This document shows, piece by piece, positions 26,106-34,647 of a DNA stretch of 49,945 bases (its first letter is position 1; every line of letters begins with the position of its first letter). This DNA is from Lacticaseibacillus hulanensis (GTDB lineage Bacteria; Bacillota; Bacilli; Lactobacillales; Lactobacillaceae). A program made the translations under genes and the position numbers. The stretch lies in NCBI RefSeq assembly GCF_004010095.1, contig NZ_RRYD01000021.1, positions 1 through 49,945 of the forward strand. The letters are read 5' to 3'. A model generated the notes under the pieces. That model was given only the letters and a program-made list of their open reading frames with translations. It made no database searches and was not told the origin of the DNA.

Positions 26106-27035
26106 TTAAAATTTGCGCAAGTACACCTTATCGATTGCGTGCGTTGCTGTCTTGTGCAGCACCACGCTCGCGCGGTCCCGCGTTGGCAGGATGTAATCGT
26201 ACAGGTTCGCCAGGTTCACCGTCTGCCAGACGTCCTTGGCCATCGCCATCGCGTCGGCCCGCTTACCCATTGCCCACTGGTGGTAAAAGTCATTCGGGTC
26301 ATCTGCGGCCAGGTCAAGCAGCTGGTTGAATCGTTCTAAGAACCACCGCTCGATGTTATCTGGTTCCGCATCCACGTACAGCGTGAAGTCGTACAGGTCG
26401 CTGTAATAGATTGGACTTTCGTGCCCCTTTTGCAGCACGTTAATCCCCTCGACAATCAGGATGTCAGGATGATCAACCTCGGTGAAAGCCCCCGGGATGA
26501 CGTCGTAACTGGCGTGCGAGTACTGCGGCGCCAGTGCTTTACGGTTCAGCTTCACGTCAACCAGGAAGTCGGTCAGCGCGCGCATGTCGTAGCTTTCGGG
26601 GAACCCCTTCCGGTCACTCAGACCGCGGCTTGCCAATTCGGCGTTCGAATAGAGGAATCCGTCGGTCGTCAGCATCTGCACCTTCAGCTGCGGGAGCTGG
26701 CGGCTCAGCATCAGTTGCAGCAGCCGCGCCGTCGTACTTTTGCCCACCGCCACCGACCCGCTGATGCCGATGATGAACGGGGTGTGCCCCGCGTTATCGC
26801 GCAGGAAGGTCGCATCGTTGTACGCCGTGCTCAGGAATGAACGCAGACGCACGCGGATGAATTCAGTGAGCGGCAAATATATTTCCCGCACATCCGCCAG
26901 GTCCACCTTGTCGTTGAGTGAGCGAATCTGGTCGAGCTCGGCGGTACTGACGGTCTTATCCTGCCGGCCGTGAAGCTGGGCCCACTCGCTGCGCTTGAAT
27001 TCGCGATACTGTGCTTCTAGAGCCAAAGTCTCCAC
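26106..27035 (-). CDS. coaA: Type I pantothenate kinase, 309 aa
   Basis: This cytosolic enzyme phosphorylates pantothenate with ATP, the first and controlling step of coenzyme A synthesis. GISGSVAVGKSTTARLL near residue 95 is the P-loop, LLTTDGFLYSNA carries the catalytic Asp, and RKGFPESYD and VEGINVLQ are family signatures. Length matches bacterial CoaA. It follows helD by 8 bp in one operon. The GTG at 27035 has a weak ribosome site. A TTG at 27026 sits behind AGGTGGAG and may be the true start. Confidence 0.96.
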   Translation of the reverse strand: METLALEAQYREFKRSEWAQLHGRQDKTVSTAELDQIRSLNDKVDLADVREIYLPLTEFIRVRLRSFLSTAYNDATFLRDNAGHTPFIIGISGSVAVGKSTTARLLQLMLSRQLPQLKVQMLTTDGFLYSNAELASRGLSDRKGFPESYDMRALTDFLVDVKLNRKALAPQYSHASYDVIPGAFTEVDHPDILIVEGINVLQKGHESPIYYSDLYDFTLYVDAEPDNIERWFLERFNQLLDLAADDPNDFYHQWAMGKRADAMAMAKDVWQTVNLANLYDYILPTRDRASVVLHKTATHAIDKVYLRKF

Positions 27036-27043
27036 CTCTGCAA

Positions 27044-29335
27044 TTAGTCCTTTTCGTACAGCTTAGTATCCATCCCCGCCAGCAGCGGTGTCAGCTCCTG
27101 GGTGCTGAGCACGGTCAAGCGGTGCATTGCCCGGGAGCAAATCGTGTAGAGCAATTCACGCTCCTCATCACCCGGGAAGTTCGCCTTATTTGCCTGCCAC
27201 ACGATGATTGCGTCGAATTCCAGTCCCTTGGCGAGGAAGGATGGCACGATGATGGTGCCCGGCACTAGCCGCTGGTTTTCGGACTTGATCAGGGTCACCT
27301 GCACCCCGTCCTGCTTCAGCTCGGTCCAGAGCTGCTCCGCTTCTTCCAGCGTCTTGGCGATGATGGCCGTGGTCTGGCCCGCTGCGTCGTTGACCTGCAG
27401 CTGGTCGCGCAGCCGCGCCCGCAACTGCTCTTCGGAGTCGCGCAGACTGATGGTTGGCAGTGGTCCCTGCCGGTTGAACGCAACAATCTGCTGGCCGCTC
27501 TTCAGAATTGCCTTAGTGAACTCGGTCACCTGGGCCGTCGACCGGTAAGACTGCGTGAGTTGTACCACCCGCGTTTTTTCGGGGTCAAACATCTTGCTGG
27601 TGTCGGCAACCAGGTTGCGCGCCTTGGCGCCGGAGAAAATCGCCTGGTTGAGGTCCCCGAGCAGCGTGAACTTGGCCTTCGGGAAACTGGTCTTCAGGTA
27701 GGCCAATTGGTATGGCGTGTAGTCCTGAATTTCATCGACGAAGACAAAGCGCATCTTGCGGTCCCCGTGCCGGCCCGTCAGCAGGTCGTACAGGTACAGG
27801 TACGGCGTTGCGTCGGCCATGGACAACTGCCGCTTCCGGAAGGCGTCCACGAACTTGTCGACCTCACCTTGCCAGTCTGCGGCGGTCAGGCCAAACTGAC
27901 CCAGATCCATTAGCTCAGGAATTGCCCGCAGGAAGGAAACGTACTGACCGCGCACGTTTAAGAACCGGTTGCGCTGAATGGCGGTTTCAATCTGCTTGAA
28001 TTCACGCGTCACAATTTTGCGGGCCAAGAAGCGGTTCTCATCATCCCCACTCGTGAATTCGCCGGGGGCATCGGATTGCATCATGCGCAGGTCTTCTTCG
28101 GACATGTCTTCGATGATTTCCTGCACCCAGTCAGCCTTGAGCTCTGGTTCAACGCGCCGGTTCAGCATGTTCGCGAGCCGTTCCTTAGTGGCCGTGATGC
28201 GGTTGGACATGTGGTAGTTCTCGTTGTAACTGTAGAAGATGTCGGCGATGCGTTGCTTGCTAAAAAATGACCGGCCGTGGAACTTAACGTCGCGGAACCG
28301 CACGCCGCGTTGTTCAAGGCTCGTCGCGTAATCCTGCGTCGCCTTGAAGAATTCCCGGCTTTCTTTGACCTGCTGCACCTTCTTTTGCACCGGCGACTGC
28401 ACCTGCTCGAACTGTTCGAACAGGTTCTGCACGTCGATGTTCGGCACGCGGCGGGTAACGTACTGGTAGTAGGTGAACTGGACCATATTCTGTTCGCCCA
28501 GTTCCGGCAGCACGTTGCCAATGTAGTCGGAGAACAGCTGGTTGGGGCTGAACATGATGACCTGGCTGCTGGTCAGGTTGCCGCGGTACCGGTAAAGCAG
28601 GTACGCCACGCGCTGGAGCACGGCCGAAGTTTTCCCGGAGCCGGCCGCCCCCTGCACGAACAGCAAATCAGCGGAGGTGTCCCGGATAATCTGGTTCTGC
28701 TCCCGCTGAATCGTGGTGACGATGCTCTTCATCTGCGTGTCGGACTTCTCGCCCAGCACTTCAAGCAGCATCTGGTCACCGATGGTCTCGCTCGTGTCGA
28801 ACATGGTCTCGATGCGGCCATCCTTCAGCACGAACTGGCGCTTGAGGGACACATCAACTGACTGCGGGCCATCCGGAGTCTGGTAGGTCACGTGGCCGAG
28901 CTCGCCATCGTAGTAGATGGAGCTAATCGGTGCACGCCAGTCATAAATGAGGAATTTGCCGGCCTTGTTCGTGAAGCTGCCGAGTCCGATGTAGATGGTC
29001 TCCGGCTTTTCCCCGTGCTCCTGAAAATCAATGCGCGCGAAGTACGGGTTCTTCTTGAGCAAGCGGACGGTCTCAAGACGGTGGCTTGCTTCCTGCCACG
29101 CGAGACGCCGTTCGTCGAGCATCATCTGCTGCTGCTCGATTGAAGCGGCGGTTTCGCTTGCTTCCGCATCCCCACTGAAGTTGAGTGAAATGTCACTGAA
29201 GAAATTACTGTTCAAATTCCGTTCTTCAGTCTTCTTCTTATCAACATCCTTGCTGAGACGTTCGTCCGCTTCAGCAAGCTGATCAATAATGCTATCGAGG
29301 TGTTTTTGTTCATAAATGCGGCTGTCGTCTGTCAA
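27044..29335 (-). CDS. helD: HelD-like RNA polymerase recycling helicase, 763 aa
   Basis: This is a UvrD/Rep-type superfamily 1 motor of the HelD family, which strips stalled RNA polymerase from DNA. A coiled-coil N-terminus (residues 1-90) enters the polymerase in known structures. WRAPISSIYYD and IGLGSFTN precede the split motor. VQGAAGSGKTSAVLQRVAYLLYR near 232 is Walker A, FVDEIQDYTPYQ is motif II, LTQSYRST is motif IV-like, and AKGLEFDAIIV is motif V. The start is TTG at 29335 with GGGAGG six bases upstream. It forms an operon with coaA. Confidence 0.93.
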   Translation of the reverse strand: MTDDSRIYEQKHLDSIIDQLAEADERLSKDVDKKKTEERNLNSNFFSDISLNFSGDAEASETAASIEQQQMMLDERRLAWQEASHRLETVRLLKKNPYFARIDFQEHGEKPETIYIGLGSFTNKAGKFLIYDWRAPISSIYYDGELGHVTYQTPDGPQSVDVSLKRQFVLKDGRIETMFDTSETIGDQMLLEVLGEKSDTQMKSIVTTIQREQNQIIRDTSADLLFVQGAAGSGKTSAVLQRVAYLLYRYRGNLTSSQVIMFSPNQLFSDYIGNVLPELGEQNMVQFTYYQYVTRRVPNIDVQNLFEQFEQVQSPVQKKVQQVKESREFFKATQDYATSLEQRGVRFRDVKFHGRSFFSKQRIADIFYSYNENYHMSNRITATKERLANMLNRRVEPELKADWVQEIIEDMSEEDLRMMQSDAPGEFTSGDDENRFLARKIVTREFKQIETAIQRNRFLNVRGQYVSFLRAIPELMDLGQFGLTAADWQGEVDKFVDAFRKRQLSMADATPYLYLYDLLTGRHGDRKMRFVFVDEIQDYTPYQLAYLKTSFPKAKFTLLGDLNQAIFSGAKARNLVADTSKMFDPEKTRVVQLTQSYRSTAQVTEFTKAILKSGQQIVAFNRQGPLPTISLRDSEEQLRARLRDQLQVNDAAGQTTAIIAKTLEEAEQLWTELKQDGVQVTLIKSENQRLVPGTIIVPSFLAKGLEFDAIIVWQANKANFPGDEERELLYTICSRAMHRLTVLSTQELTPLLAGMDTKLYEKD

Positions 29336-29395
29336 GAAAATCCTCCCGCGGTTGCGTCATGCAACGTGTATTGGTACAAATAAAATCGTTATAAC

Positions 29396-29424
29396 ATAAT
29401 ACCACTATTGCCCCTATAACTCAA
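29396..29424 (-). promoter_or_regulatory. Promoter of helD-coaA
   Basis: Minus strand TTGAGT (29419-29424), 17-bp spacer ending TGG, TATTAT (29396-29401): an extended -10 promoter about 60 bp before the TTG start. Confidence 0.65.
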
Positions 29425-29498
29425 TTTTCCACTATATATACAGCTGCAAAAACACGCGCGTGATGAAAGCGGACGCATGCACCGGTGCCCCAGTCGCT

Positions 29499-30647
29499 TT
29501 AGCCATTCGCTTTTCGCCGCTCCACCTGCACCTGCCAGCGCAGGATAAAGGGCGCGATGATGGTGGCCAAAATGATGGCGGCGATGATGACGTCGTACTC
29601 GCTCCCCGGCAGTAGACCCGCCCGTTCGCCCATGAGCGCAACAATCAGCGCCATTTCTCCCCGACTAATCATCCCCGCACCAATCACACTGGCCTGAACG
29701 GTGGAGCTACCGGTCAGCTTGGCGCCAAGTCCGGCCCCCAGCCACTTGGAAACCACGGCCAAAACTGTCAGGGCGGCCACAAAGAGCCAGTTGGTTTGCG
29801 CACCCAAGTGCAGGTGCAAACCGATGCTGACGAAGAAGACGGGCACGAAGATCCCGGTCCCGATAGCGTCCACCGCGCGGGCAACATCGCCGCGGACCTT
29901 GGTCTGACTCACCGCAATCCCGGCGAAAAACGCGCCCAACGCCGCACTGAGGCCCACCACTTCGGCCACCCCCGCCATCAAGAGGCACAGCCCCAATCCG
30001 GTCAGTTCCCGGCCAAACGGGACCAGCAAATGACTGGCCAGCCGCATGAGCATTGGGGCCAGCCAGCGCACAATCACCCAGGTGGCGACCATGAAGCCCG
30101 CCTGAAGCAACAGCTGCACGCCCATGTTGCCGGCGCCATCACCGGTCATTCCCATGAATAGCCCCATCATCATGACGGCGGCAATGTCGTCGAGCACCGC
30201 GGCGCCGAGGATGATGCTACCGGCGCGGCCGGTGAGCACACCCAGTTCACGCATCACGGCCACCGAGATGGACACGGACGTCGCGGAGAACACGATGCCG
30301 GTAAACAGGCTGGTCATCTGGGACAGATTCCAGGCGCGGGCGAGCAGGTACGTGGTCCCAACCGGCACGGCAATGCCAAGTGTCGCCACCGCCACGCTCG
30401 GCCACAGGTGCTTCCTCAGTCCCGCCGTGTCGGTTTCGAGCCCGGCCAAGAACATGAGCACGACCACGCCCAAATCGGCAAAAATCGTGATGGTATGCGT
30501 TAGCGGGATGAGGTGCAGCACCGTGGGCCCGAGCAGGATTCCGACCAGCATCTGGCCAATCACGGCGGGCTGCCCGAGCCGGACAAAAATATGTCCGGCG
30601 ATGGTGGTGGTGATTAAGATTAAAGCGAGCGTTAAGGCAAAATTCAT
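29499..30647 (-). CDS. CPA2-family cation/proton antiporter, 382 aa
   Basis: An integral membrane exchanger with about 12 hydrophobic helices (for example FALTLALILITTTIAGHIFV at the N-terminus). Conserved stretches include GLETDTAGL, FSATSVSISVAVMRELG, LGAAVLDDIAAVM, which holds the ion-binding Asp pair, and AALGAFFAGIAVSQT. It resembles NapA/KefB-type Na+ or K+/H+ antiporters without the RCK regulatory domain of Kef proteins. A GTG-type upstream start at 30704 is possible, but GGAGGT directly before the ATG at 30647 decides the start. Its roughly 200-nt leader contains an intrinsic terminator, suggesting attenuation control. Confidence 0.88.
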   Translation of the reverse strand: MNFALTLALILITTTIAGHIFVRLGQPAVIGQMLVGILLGPTVLHLIPLTHTITIFADLGVVVLMFLAGLETDTAGLRKHLWPSVAVATLGIAVPVGTTYLLARAWNLSQMTSLFTGIVFSATSVSISVAVMRELGVLTGRAGSIILGAAVLDDIAAVMMMGLFMGMTGDGAGNMGVQLLLQAGFMVATWVIVRWLAPMLMRLASHLLVPFGRELTGLGLCLLMAGVAEVVGLSAALGAFFAGIAVSQTKVRGDVARAVDAIGTGIFVPVFFVSIGLHLHLGAQTNWLFVAALTVLAVVSKWLGAGLGAKLTGSSTVQASVIGAGMISRGEMALIVALMGERAGLLPGSEYDVIIAAIILATIIAPFILRWQVQVERRKANG

Positions 30648-30737
30648 GGGACCTCCTGGCGCAGTGCACGCCGCAAACTTCACGCGTTTGCGGTCTTGCA
30701 CCACGATTCTGTTTTATCTGTGGCAATCTCTAAATAC

Positions 30738-30796
30738 AAAAAAACGCCCAAGAACCGCCCCAGCCAACCCAAGCTGAGGGGAATTCTTGAACGTTT
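30738..30796 (-). terminator. Intrinsic terminator inside the antiporter leader
   Basis: Minus strand AAACGTTCAAGAATTCCCCTCAGC pairs imperfectly with the opposite arm, followed by seven T (30737-30743 region). It lies between the leader promoter and the antiporter start, with no upstream gene to terminate. Confidence 0.75.
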
Positions 30797-30857
30797 CTGT
30801 CCAACCAGTATGTGCGCGCCAACTTGGTGCACACCTTGTATTTAATTCATGCTGTCT

Positions 30858-30886
30858 ATTTTACAGAAAACTACCGGCTTATGCAA
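30858..30886 (-). promoter_or_regulatory. Promoter of the antiporter leader
   Basis: Minus strand TTGCAT (30881-30886), 17-bp spacer, TAAAAT (30858-30863) preceded by TG. Transcription would start near 30851, about 200 nt before the start codon. Confidence 0.6.
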
Positions 30887-31017
30887 ATTCCGGATGTTGC
30901 CCGCGACCACTGCCGGTTTTACGACGCAATGTTTTTACCGATGGGGCGAGCTTGCTGCGACGTTTTGGCATGCACTGTGCTAAAATGGAGACAATCTTAA
31001 GAAACTAGGTGAAACCT

Positions 31018-31920
31018 ATGAAGCAAGGTACCACAATCCTCACGCTTGATAATGGGTACCACCTGTGGACCAACACGCAAGGCACTGGCGATATCCATTT
31101 GCTCTGCCTTCACGGTGGCCCCGGCGGCACGCACGAATACTGGGAAAACTTTGGCGAAGAGCTCGCCGACCTCGGTGTCCAGGTACATATGTACGACCAG
31201 CTCGGTTCGTTTTACTCCGACCAGCCCGACTACAGCGACCCAGAGAACCAGAAATACCTGACCACGGACTACTTCCTCGATGAAGTTGAAGAAGTTCGCC
31301 AGAAGATGGGCCTCGATAACTTTTACCTCATCGGCCAGTCTTGGGGTGGTGCACTCGTGCAGCTGTACGCTTTGAAGTACGGCCAGCACCTCAAGGGCGC
31401 AATCATCTCCTCCATGATTGACAACATCGACGAATACGTTGAACACGTTAACCTCTGCCGGGAAGAGGCACTGCCACCATCCGCCGTTAAGTACATGCAG
31501 GAACAGGAAGCTGCTGGCAACTGGGATGACCCGCAGTACCAGAAGTACGTGGACGTGCTGAACGCCGGCTACGTTGACCGCAAGCAGCCAACCGCGATTC
31601 GGCACCTGATCTCCACCACCGCAACCGATGTCTACGGCGCATTCCAGGGTGACAACGAATTCGTTGTCACCGGGAAGCTCAAGGACTTCGACCTGCGCGA
31701 CCAGATTCACAACATCACCGTGCCAACGCTGCTCACGTTCGGTGAACACGAAACCATGCCCGTTCGTTCCGCTCAGCGCATGGCCGAAGTAATTCCACAT
31801 GCGCGCCTCGTCACCACGCCTAATGGTGGTCACCACCACATGATTGACAACGCACCAGTCTACTTCAAGCACCTGAAGGAGTTCATCAGCGACGTCGAAA
31901 ACGGCACCTTTAACGACTAA
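31018..31920 (+). CDS. pip: Proline iminopeptidase, 300 aa
   Basis: An alpha/beta hydrolase that releases N-terminal proline from peptides, part of peptide use in lactic acid bacteria. HGGPGG near residue 32 forms the oxyanion region, GQSWGG near 106 holds the nucleophile Ser108, and GGHHH near 270 the catalytic His. The acid position reads FGEHETMP, with Glu where many relatives have Asp. No signal peptide, so cytosolic. AGGTGA favours the ATG at 31018 over the GTG at 31009. A terminator follows at 31938-31968. Confidence 0.92.
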   Translation: MKQGTTILTLDNGYHLWTNTQGTGDIHLLCLHGGPGGTHEYWENFGEELADLGVQVHMYDQLGSFYSDQPDYSDPENQKYLTTDYFLDEVEEVRQKMGLDNFYLIGQSWGGALVQLYALKYGQHLKGAIISSMIDNIDEYVEHVNLCREEALPPSAVKYMQEQEAAGNWDDPQYQKYVDVLNAGYVDRKQPTAIRHLISTTATDVYGAFQGDNEFVVTGKLKDFDLRDQIHNITVPTLLTFGEHETMPVRSAQRMAEVIPHARLVTTPNGGHHHMIDNAPVYFKHLKEFISDVENGTFND

Positions 31921-31937
31921 TTCAAAGAATCATCAAG

Positions 31938-31968
31938 AAGCCTCGGCACTCATTGCCGGGGCTTTTTT
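31938..31968 (+). terminator. Terminator of pip
   Basis: AAGCCTCGGCA pairs with TGCCGGGGCTT, followed by six T. Confidence 0.9.
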
Positions 31969-32039
31969 CGTGCGCCGCAGCGCCAGAACTATCCCCACCC
32001 TGTGCGCATCGTGTGCTTAAGGGGAAAAAACGCGCGGAC

Positions 32040-32140
32040 TTATCCACCTGTCGATACGCGGCGGTGTCAGAATTCACGTATTGCGGCATTGCGTCCGGCT
32101 CCCACCGGCAATCCGCCCTGCGTGCCACTAGTTATCCACT
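32040..32140. promoter_or_regulatory. Two DnaA-box-like sites
   Basis: TTATCCACC (32040-32048) and TTATCCACT (32132-32140) each differ from TTATCCACA at the last base. The second touches the -35 of the next promoter. They may be chance matches. Confidence 0.3.
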
Positions 32141-32141
32141 G

Positions 32142-32171
32142 TTGACAGTTGGCAGGGGCAACCGCGATAAT
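32142..32171 (+). promoter_or_regulatory. Promoter of the DUF2200 gene
   Basis: TTGACA (32142-32147), 18-bp spacer, GATAAT (32166-32171), 29 bp before the ATG. Confidence 0.7.
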
Positions 32172-32200
32172 GCAGGTAAACGCACCGGAAAGGAGCCACC

Positions 32201-32551
32201 ATGGCCCGTAAAACTCTCGCCGAAATGACGTTTAGCTCAATATATCCACTATACCTGCAAAAAATCGAGCGCAAGGGACACACTGCATCCGAGCTGAACA
32301 CCGTCATCACGTGGCTAACCGGCTACGATGATGATACAATCGCCGAACTTGCCCGCACCGATGCGACCCTGGCCAATTTCTTCGCGGGCGCGCCGCAACT
32401 GAACCCGAACGCAAAGTTAATCACAGGGGTCATCTGTGGCGTGCGTGTGGAAAACATCACCGATCCACTGACCCAGCAGGTCCGCTACCTGGATAAGCTG
32501 GTTGATGAAGTGGCCAAGGGTAAGCAAATGGCGAATATCTTACGGCATTAA
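32201..32551 (+). CDS. DUF2200 family protein, 116 aa
   Basis: YPLYLQKIERKGHTASELNTVITWLTGYD near residue 15 is the DUF2200 signature, and INPNAKLITGVICGVRVE-like sequence follows. The family is small, cytosolic and of unknown function. AAAGGAG precedes the ATG, and a consensus promoter and shared terminator frame it as a single-gene unit. Confidence 0.88.
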   Translation: MARKTLAEMTFSSIYPLYLQKIERKGHTASELNTVITWLTGYDDDTIAELARTDATLANFFAGAPQLNPNAKLITGVICGVRVENITDPLTQQVRYLDKLVDEVAKGKQMANILRH

Positions 32552-32573
32552 CTTGCAGCCCCGCTTGGCAATG

Positions 32574-32626
32574 AAAAAAGTTCCTGCAATCAGCACACCG
32601 GGTGCGTGGTCGCAGGAACTTTTTTT
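32574..32626. terminator. Bidirectional terminator between the DUF2200 and Gfo/Idh-like genes
   Basis: AAAAAAGTTCCTGC pairs with GCAGGAACTTTTTTT around a GC-rich loop. It faces both convergent genes. Confidence 0.9.
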
Positions 32627-32686
32627 AGCGAAATATATAGCAATAATCAGCTCACGGTTCACCAGCGTCTAACTGCCGCCATGCCG

Positions 32687-33112
32687 CTAGCAGACCAGCG
32701 TCTCGTCAAATGGCGACAGAATTGGTTCGCTCAGCGCAGTGGCGACAACCGCCAGCTTGGCATCAAAGGACTCGCCATCACTAGTGGGCAGCTTAATCAA
32801 ATCGCCGTGCTGCAGTCCCAGTTCCAGTCGGTCTGGAACCAACACCGTCTTGCCAGCGCGCAACGCCTGCTTGACTACCGACTTCGCGTGTGGCACCTCC
32901 GCGGACACATAGACCACATCGATATCCGTCCGGTTCAACAGTGCCTTTGTTTCCATGTAGATGGTATCAATATCATGGTGCAGGCTGAATTCAACACTGC
33001 ATTCAAACGTGTCCGCATACGCCGCTGCCACGTGAAAGCGGCCATCAGCGCGTGCTGCCGCCAAGACCTTCTTTGTGTTATCGTCAATCCCAATGAGTGC
33101 CAGATTCAACAT
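32687..33112 (-). CDS. Single-domain Gfo/Idh/MocA-like protein, 141 aa
   Basis: It resembles only the N-terminal NAD-binding half of Gfo/Idh/MocA oxidoreductases. LNLALIGIDD is the first strand and turn, but without the normal GxGxxG. DIDVVYVSAEVPHAKSVVKQALRAGKTVLVPD matches the VDAVYIATPN...ALxAGKHVLVEKP region, although the catalytic EKP lysine is replaced (VPD). The C-terminal catalytic domain is absent and the gene ends before a terminator, so it is either a minimal binding protein or a decayed remnant. Confidence 0.7.
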   Translation of the reverse strand: MLNLALIGIDDNTKKVLAAARADGRFHVAAAYADTFECSVEFSLHHDIDTIYMETKALLNRTDIDVVYVSAEVPHAKSVVKQALRAGKTVLVPDRLELGLQHGDLIKLPTSDGESFDAKLAVVATALSEPILSPFDETLVC

Positions 33113-33253
33113 AATTCATTCCCCCATCTCTTGCTCACGGTAGCCTAGCATCTATACCAATAATGATGATAGATGCCGAAGTACCCGTACCTCTCCAAAA
33201 ACAGCAACGTTTATATTACTATTTTATTGTAAGTAAGTCAACCAATCAGGGCC

Positions 33254-33281
33254 TTACGTCAGGTGCGACAAACTGTATAAT
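33254..33281 (+). promoter_or_regulatory. Promoter of the AbrB-membrane fusion gene
   Basis: TTACGT (33254-33259), 16-bp spacer ending CTG, TATAAT (33276-33281), about 32 bp before the TTG start. Confidence 0.6.
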
Positions 33282-33313
33282 GATAACAGTATAGGACTTG
33301 GAGGATACAAAAA

Positions 33314-34492
33314 TTGACGAATAATACCAGACCGACAACCATCAAATTGCCAGCCGCCGTGTGCACACAGCTGGGAATCGACGGCAAGACGCCGATGCAG
33401 ATGGTGGTGAAAAATGACAAGTTAATCATTCAACCACGTAGAACTGACCGCATGACTAACCGGCGTCTGTTCCTGGTCTGGCCCCTGGTTGTTGCTCTGA
33501 TTAGCACAATCGGCACCTACATTTACTGGCAACTGCAAGGCATCCACACCATTCCCCTGAGCGGCGACGTCTCCGTGTCCAGTTTTGTCATCGGGATTGG
33601 CGTCGTTACCGGGACACTGCTTTTTGCGGGTTTCTTCATCAAAACGCGCAATGATCAAAGCGGCCGGTTCTCCGCACGCATCTACTGGCGCAATCTGCCG
33701 GCCATCATTTTGTCATTCACCATCATGCTAGGGCTCGGACTGCTTGGCATCATGTGGTTGTTCGACGTGCTCTTTCCCGGCGCGACGTTTGACAAATTCA
33801 CCGCGGCCCTCATGTTTTTGCTGTTCACCTTCATCGCGGATGCGTTCATGGTGTTCGCCGCCATTGCGATTGACGCCACAACGCTGATGCAACTGTGGAC
33901 GGTCGTAATTATCACGGGCGTGGTAATTGCGATGGCCACGAACGGCACCCGGCGCTGGTGGCAGCACAACCTGAGTTTCCTCGGGACCGACATGTCAAGT
34001 AATGCGTGGCGCTTTAACTTCACCCTCATCATGGCCGCGGCGCTCATGATTACCCTCATCGACTACATTTTCGTCACCCTGCAGGAACGTCATCCCCGCA
34101 GCTGGCGCCTGCTCACCATGCGCACCATCCTATCGCTCATCGCGGTGGACGTCGCCCTCGTCGGGATTTTTCCCAACAACAAGGCGTCACACTGGCTGCA
34201 CGATCAGGCGGCCGGCATGCTCGTCATCTTGCTTCTCATCCTGATTGTCGGCGTGCGTTGGCTGTTGCCCGAAGTGAGCCGCGAATTCCTCATCACTTCG
34301 TACACAATTGCGGTTTTGCTCTTCATCCTGAACTTCGGCTTCCGCGTGCTGGGTTACCCATCCTTGACGTCGTTTGAAATTCAGGCGTTCATGCTGGCGT
34401 TCGGCTGGCTCCTCCTGCTCTTCTCCAGACTCCAGGCGCTGATGGCCAGTGGGACCGTCTCGTGGGAAGTCGTCGTTAAAGCACAGCAATAA
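33314..34492 (+). CDS. AbrB-like domain fused to a multi-pass membrane protein, 392 aa
   Basis: Residues 1-45 (RPTTIKLPAAVCTQLGIDGKTPMQMVVKNDKLIIQPR) look like an AbrB/MazE swapped-hairpin domain, normally DNA-binding. The remainder has about ten hydrophobic helices with a DUF998-like C-terminal part (IFPNNKASHWLHDQAAGML). Start is TTG at 33314 behind GGAGG. Such fusions occur in lactobacilli. The role is unknown: a membrane-tethered regulator is possible, or the hairpin may only mediate dimerisation. Confidence 0.75.
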   Translation: MTNNTRPTTIKLPAAVCTQLGIDGKTPMQMVVKNDKLIIQPRRTDRMTNRRLFLVWPLVVALISTIGTYIYWQLQGIHTIPLSGDVSVSSFVIGIGVVTGTLLFAGFFIKTRNDQSGRFSARIYWRNLPAIILSFTIMLGLGLLGIMWLFDVLFPGATFDKFTAALMFLLFTFIADAFMVFAAIAIDATTLMQLWTVVIITGVVIAMATNGTRRWWQHNLSFLGTDMSSNAWRFNFTLIMAAALMITLIDYIFVTLQERHPRSWRLLTMRTILSLIAVDVALVGIFPNNKASHWLHDQAAGMLVILLLILIVGVRWLLPEVSREFLITSYTIAVLLFILNFGFRVLGYPSLTSFEIQAFMLAFGWLLLLFSRLQALMASGTVSWEVVVKAQQ

Positions 34493-34595
34493 TCTGCCCC
34501 GCCTGCCGCGGTTACGGTGGCGCGCAACCCGGAACCGTCTGGCAAAAGGCCGGTTCGACTGGCAAACGTAAACGCTAATCAATCAGCACCCAACA

Positions 34596-34629
34596 AAAAG
34601 GCCAACTGCGAAATTGCAGTTGGCTTTTA
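34596..34629. terminator. Bidirectional terminator
   Basis: AAAAGGCCAACTGC pairs with GCAGTTGGCTTTT, between convergent genes. Confidence 0.9.
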
Positions 34630-34647
34630 TTAATTAGTTGATTTGGT

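Larger units (their letters stand above)
30648..31017. other. Divergent region between antiporter and pip with antiporter leader
   Basis: On the minus strand it holds a promoter (30858-30886), then a leader with a GTGTGC...GCACA hairpin and the terminator at 30738-30796. On the plus strand a TGCTAAAAT extended -10 near 30979-30986 and AGGTGA serve pip. Confidence 0.55.

Noticed and set aside
30997-31872. 291-codon minus-strand frame over pip
   Set aside because: Shadow of the proline iminopeptidase gene, which has full catalytic motifs.
32606-33148. 180-codon plus-strand frame opposite the Gfo/Idh-like gene
   Set aside because: No ribosome site, begins inside a terminator, and the minus-strand product matches a known fold.
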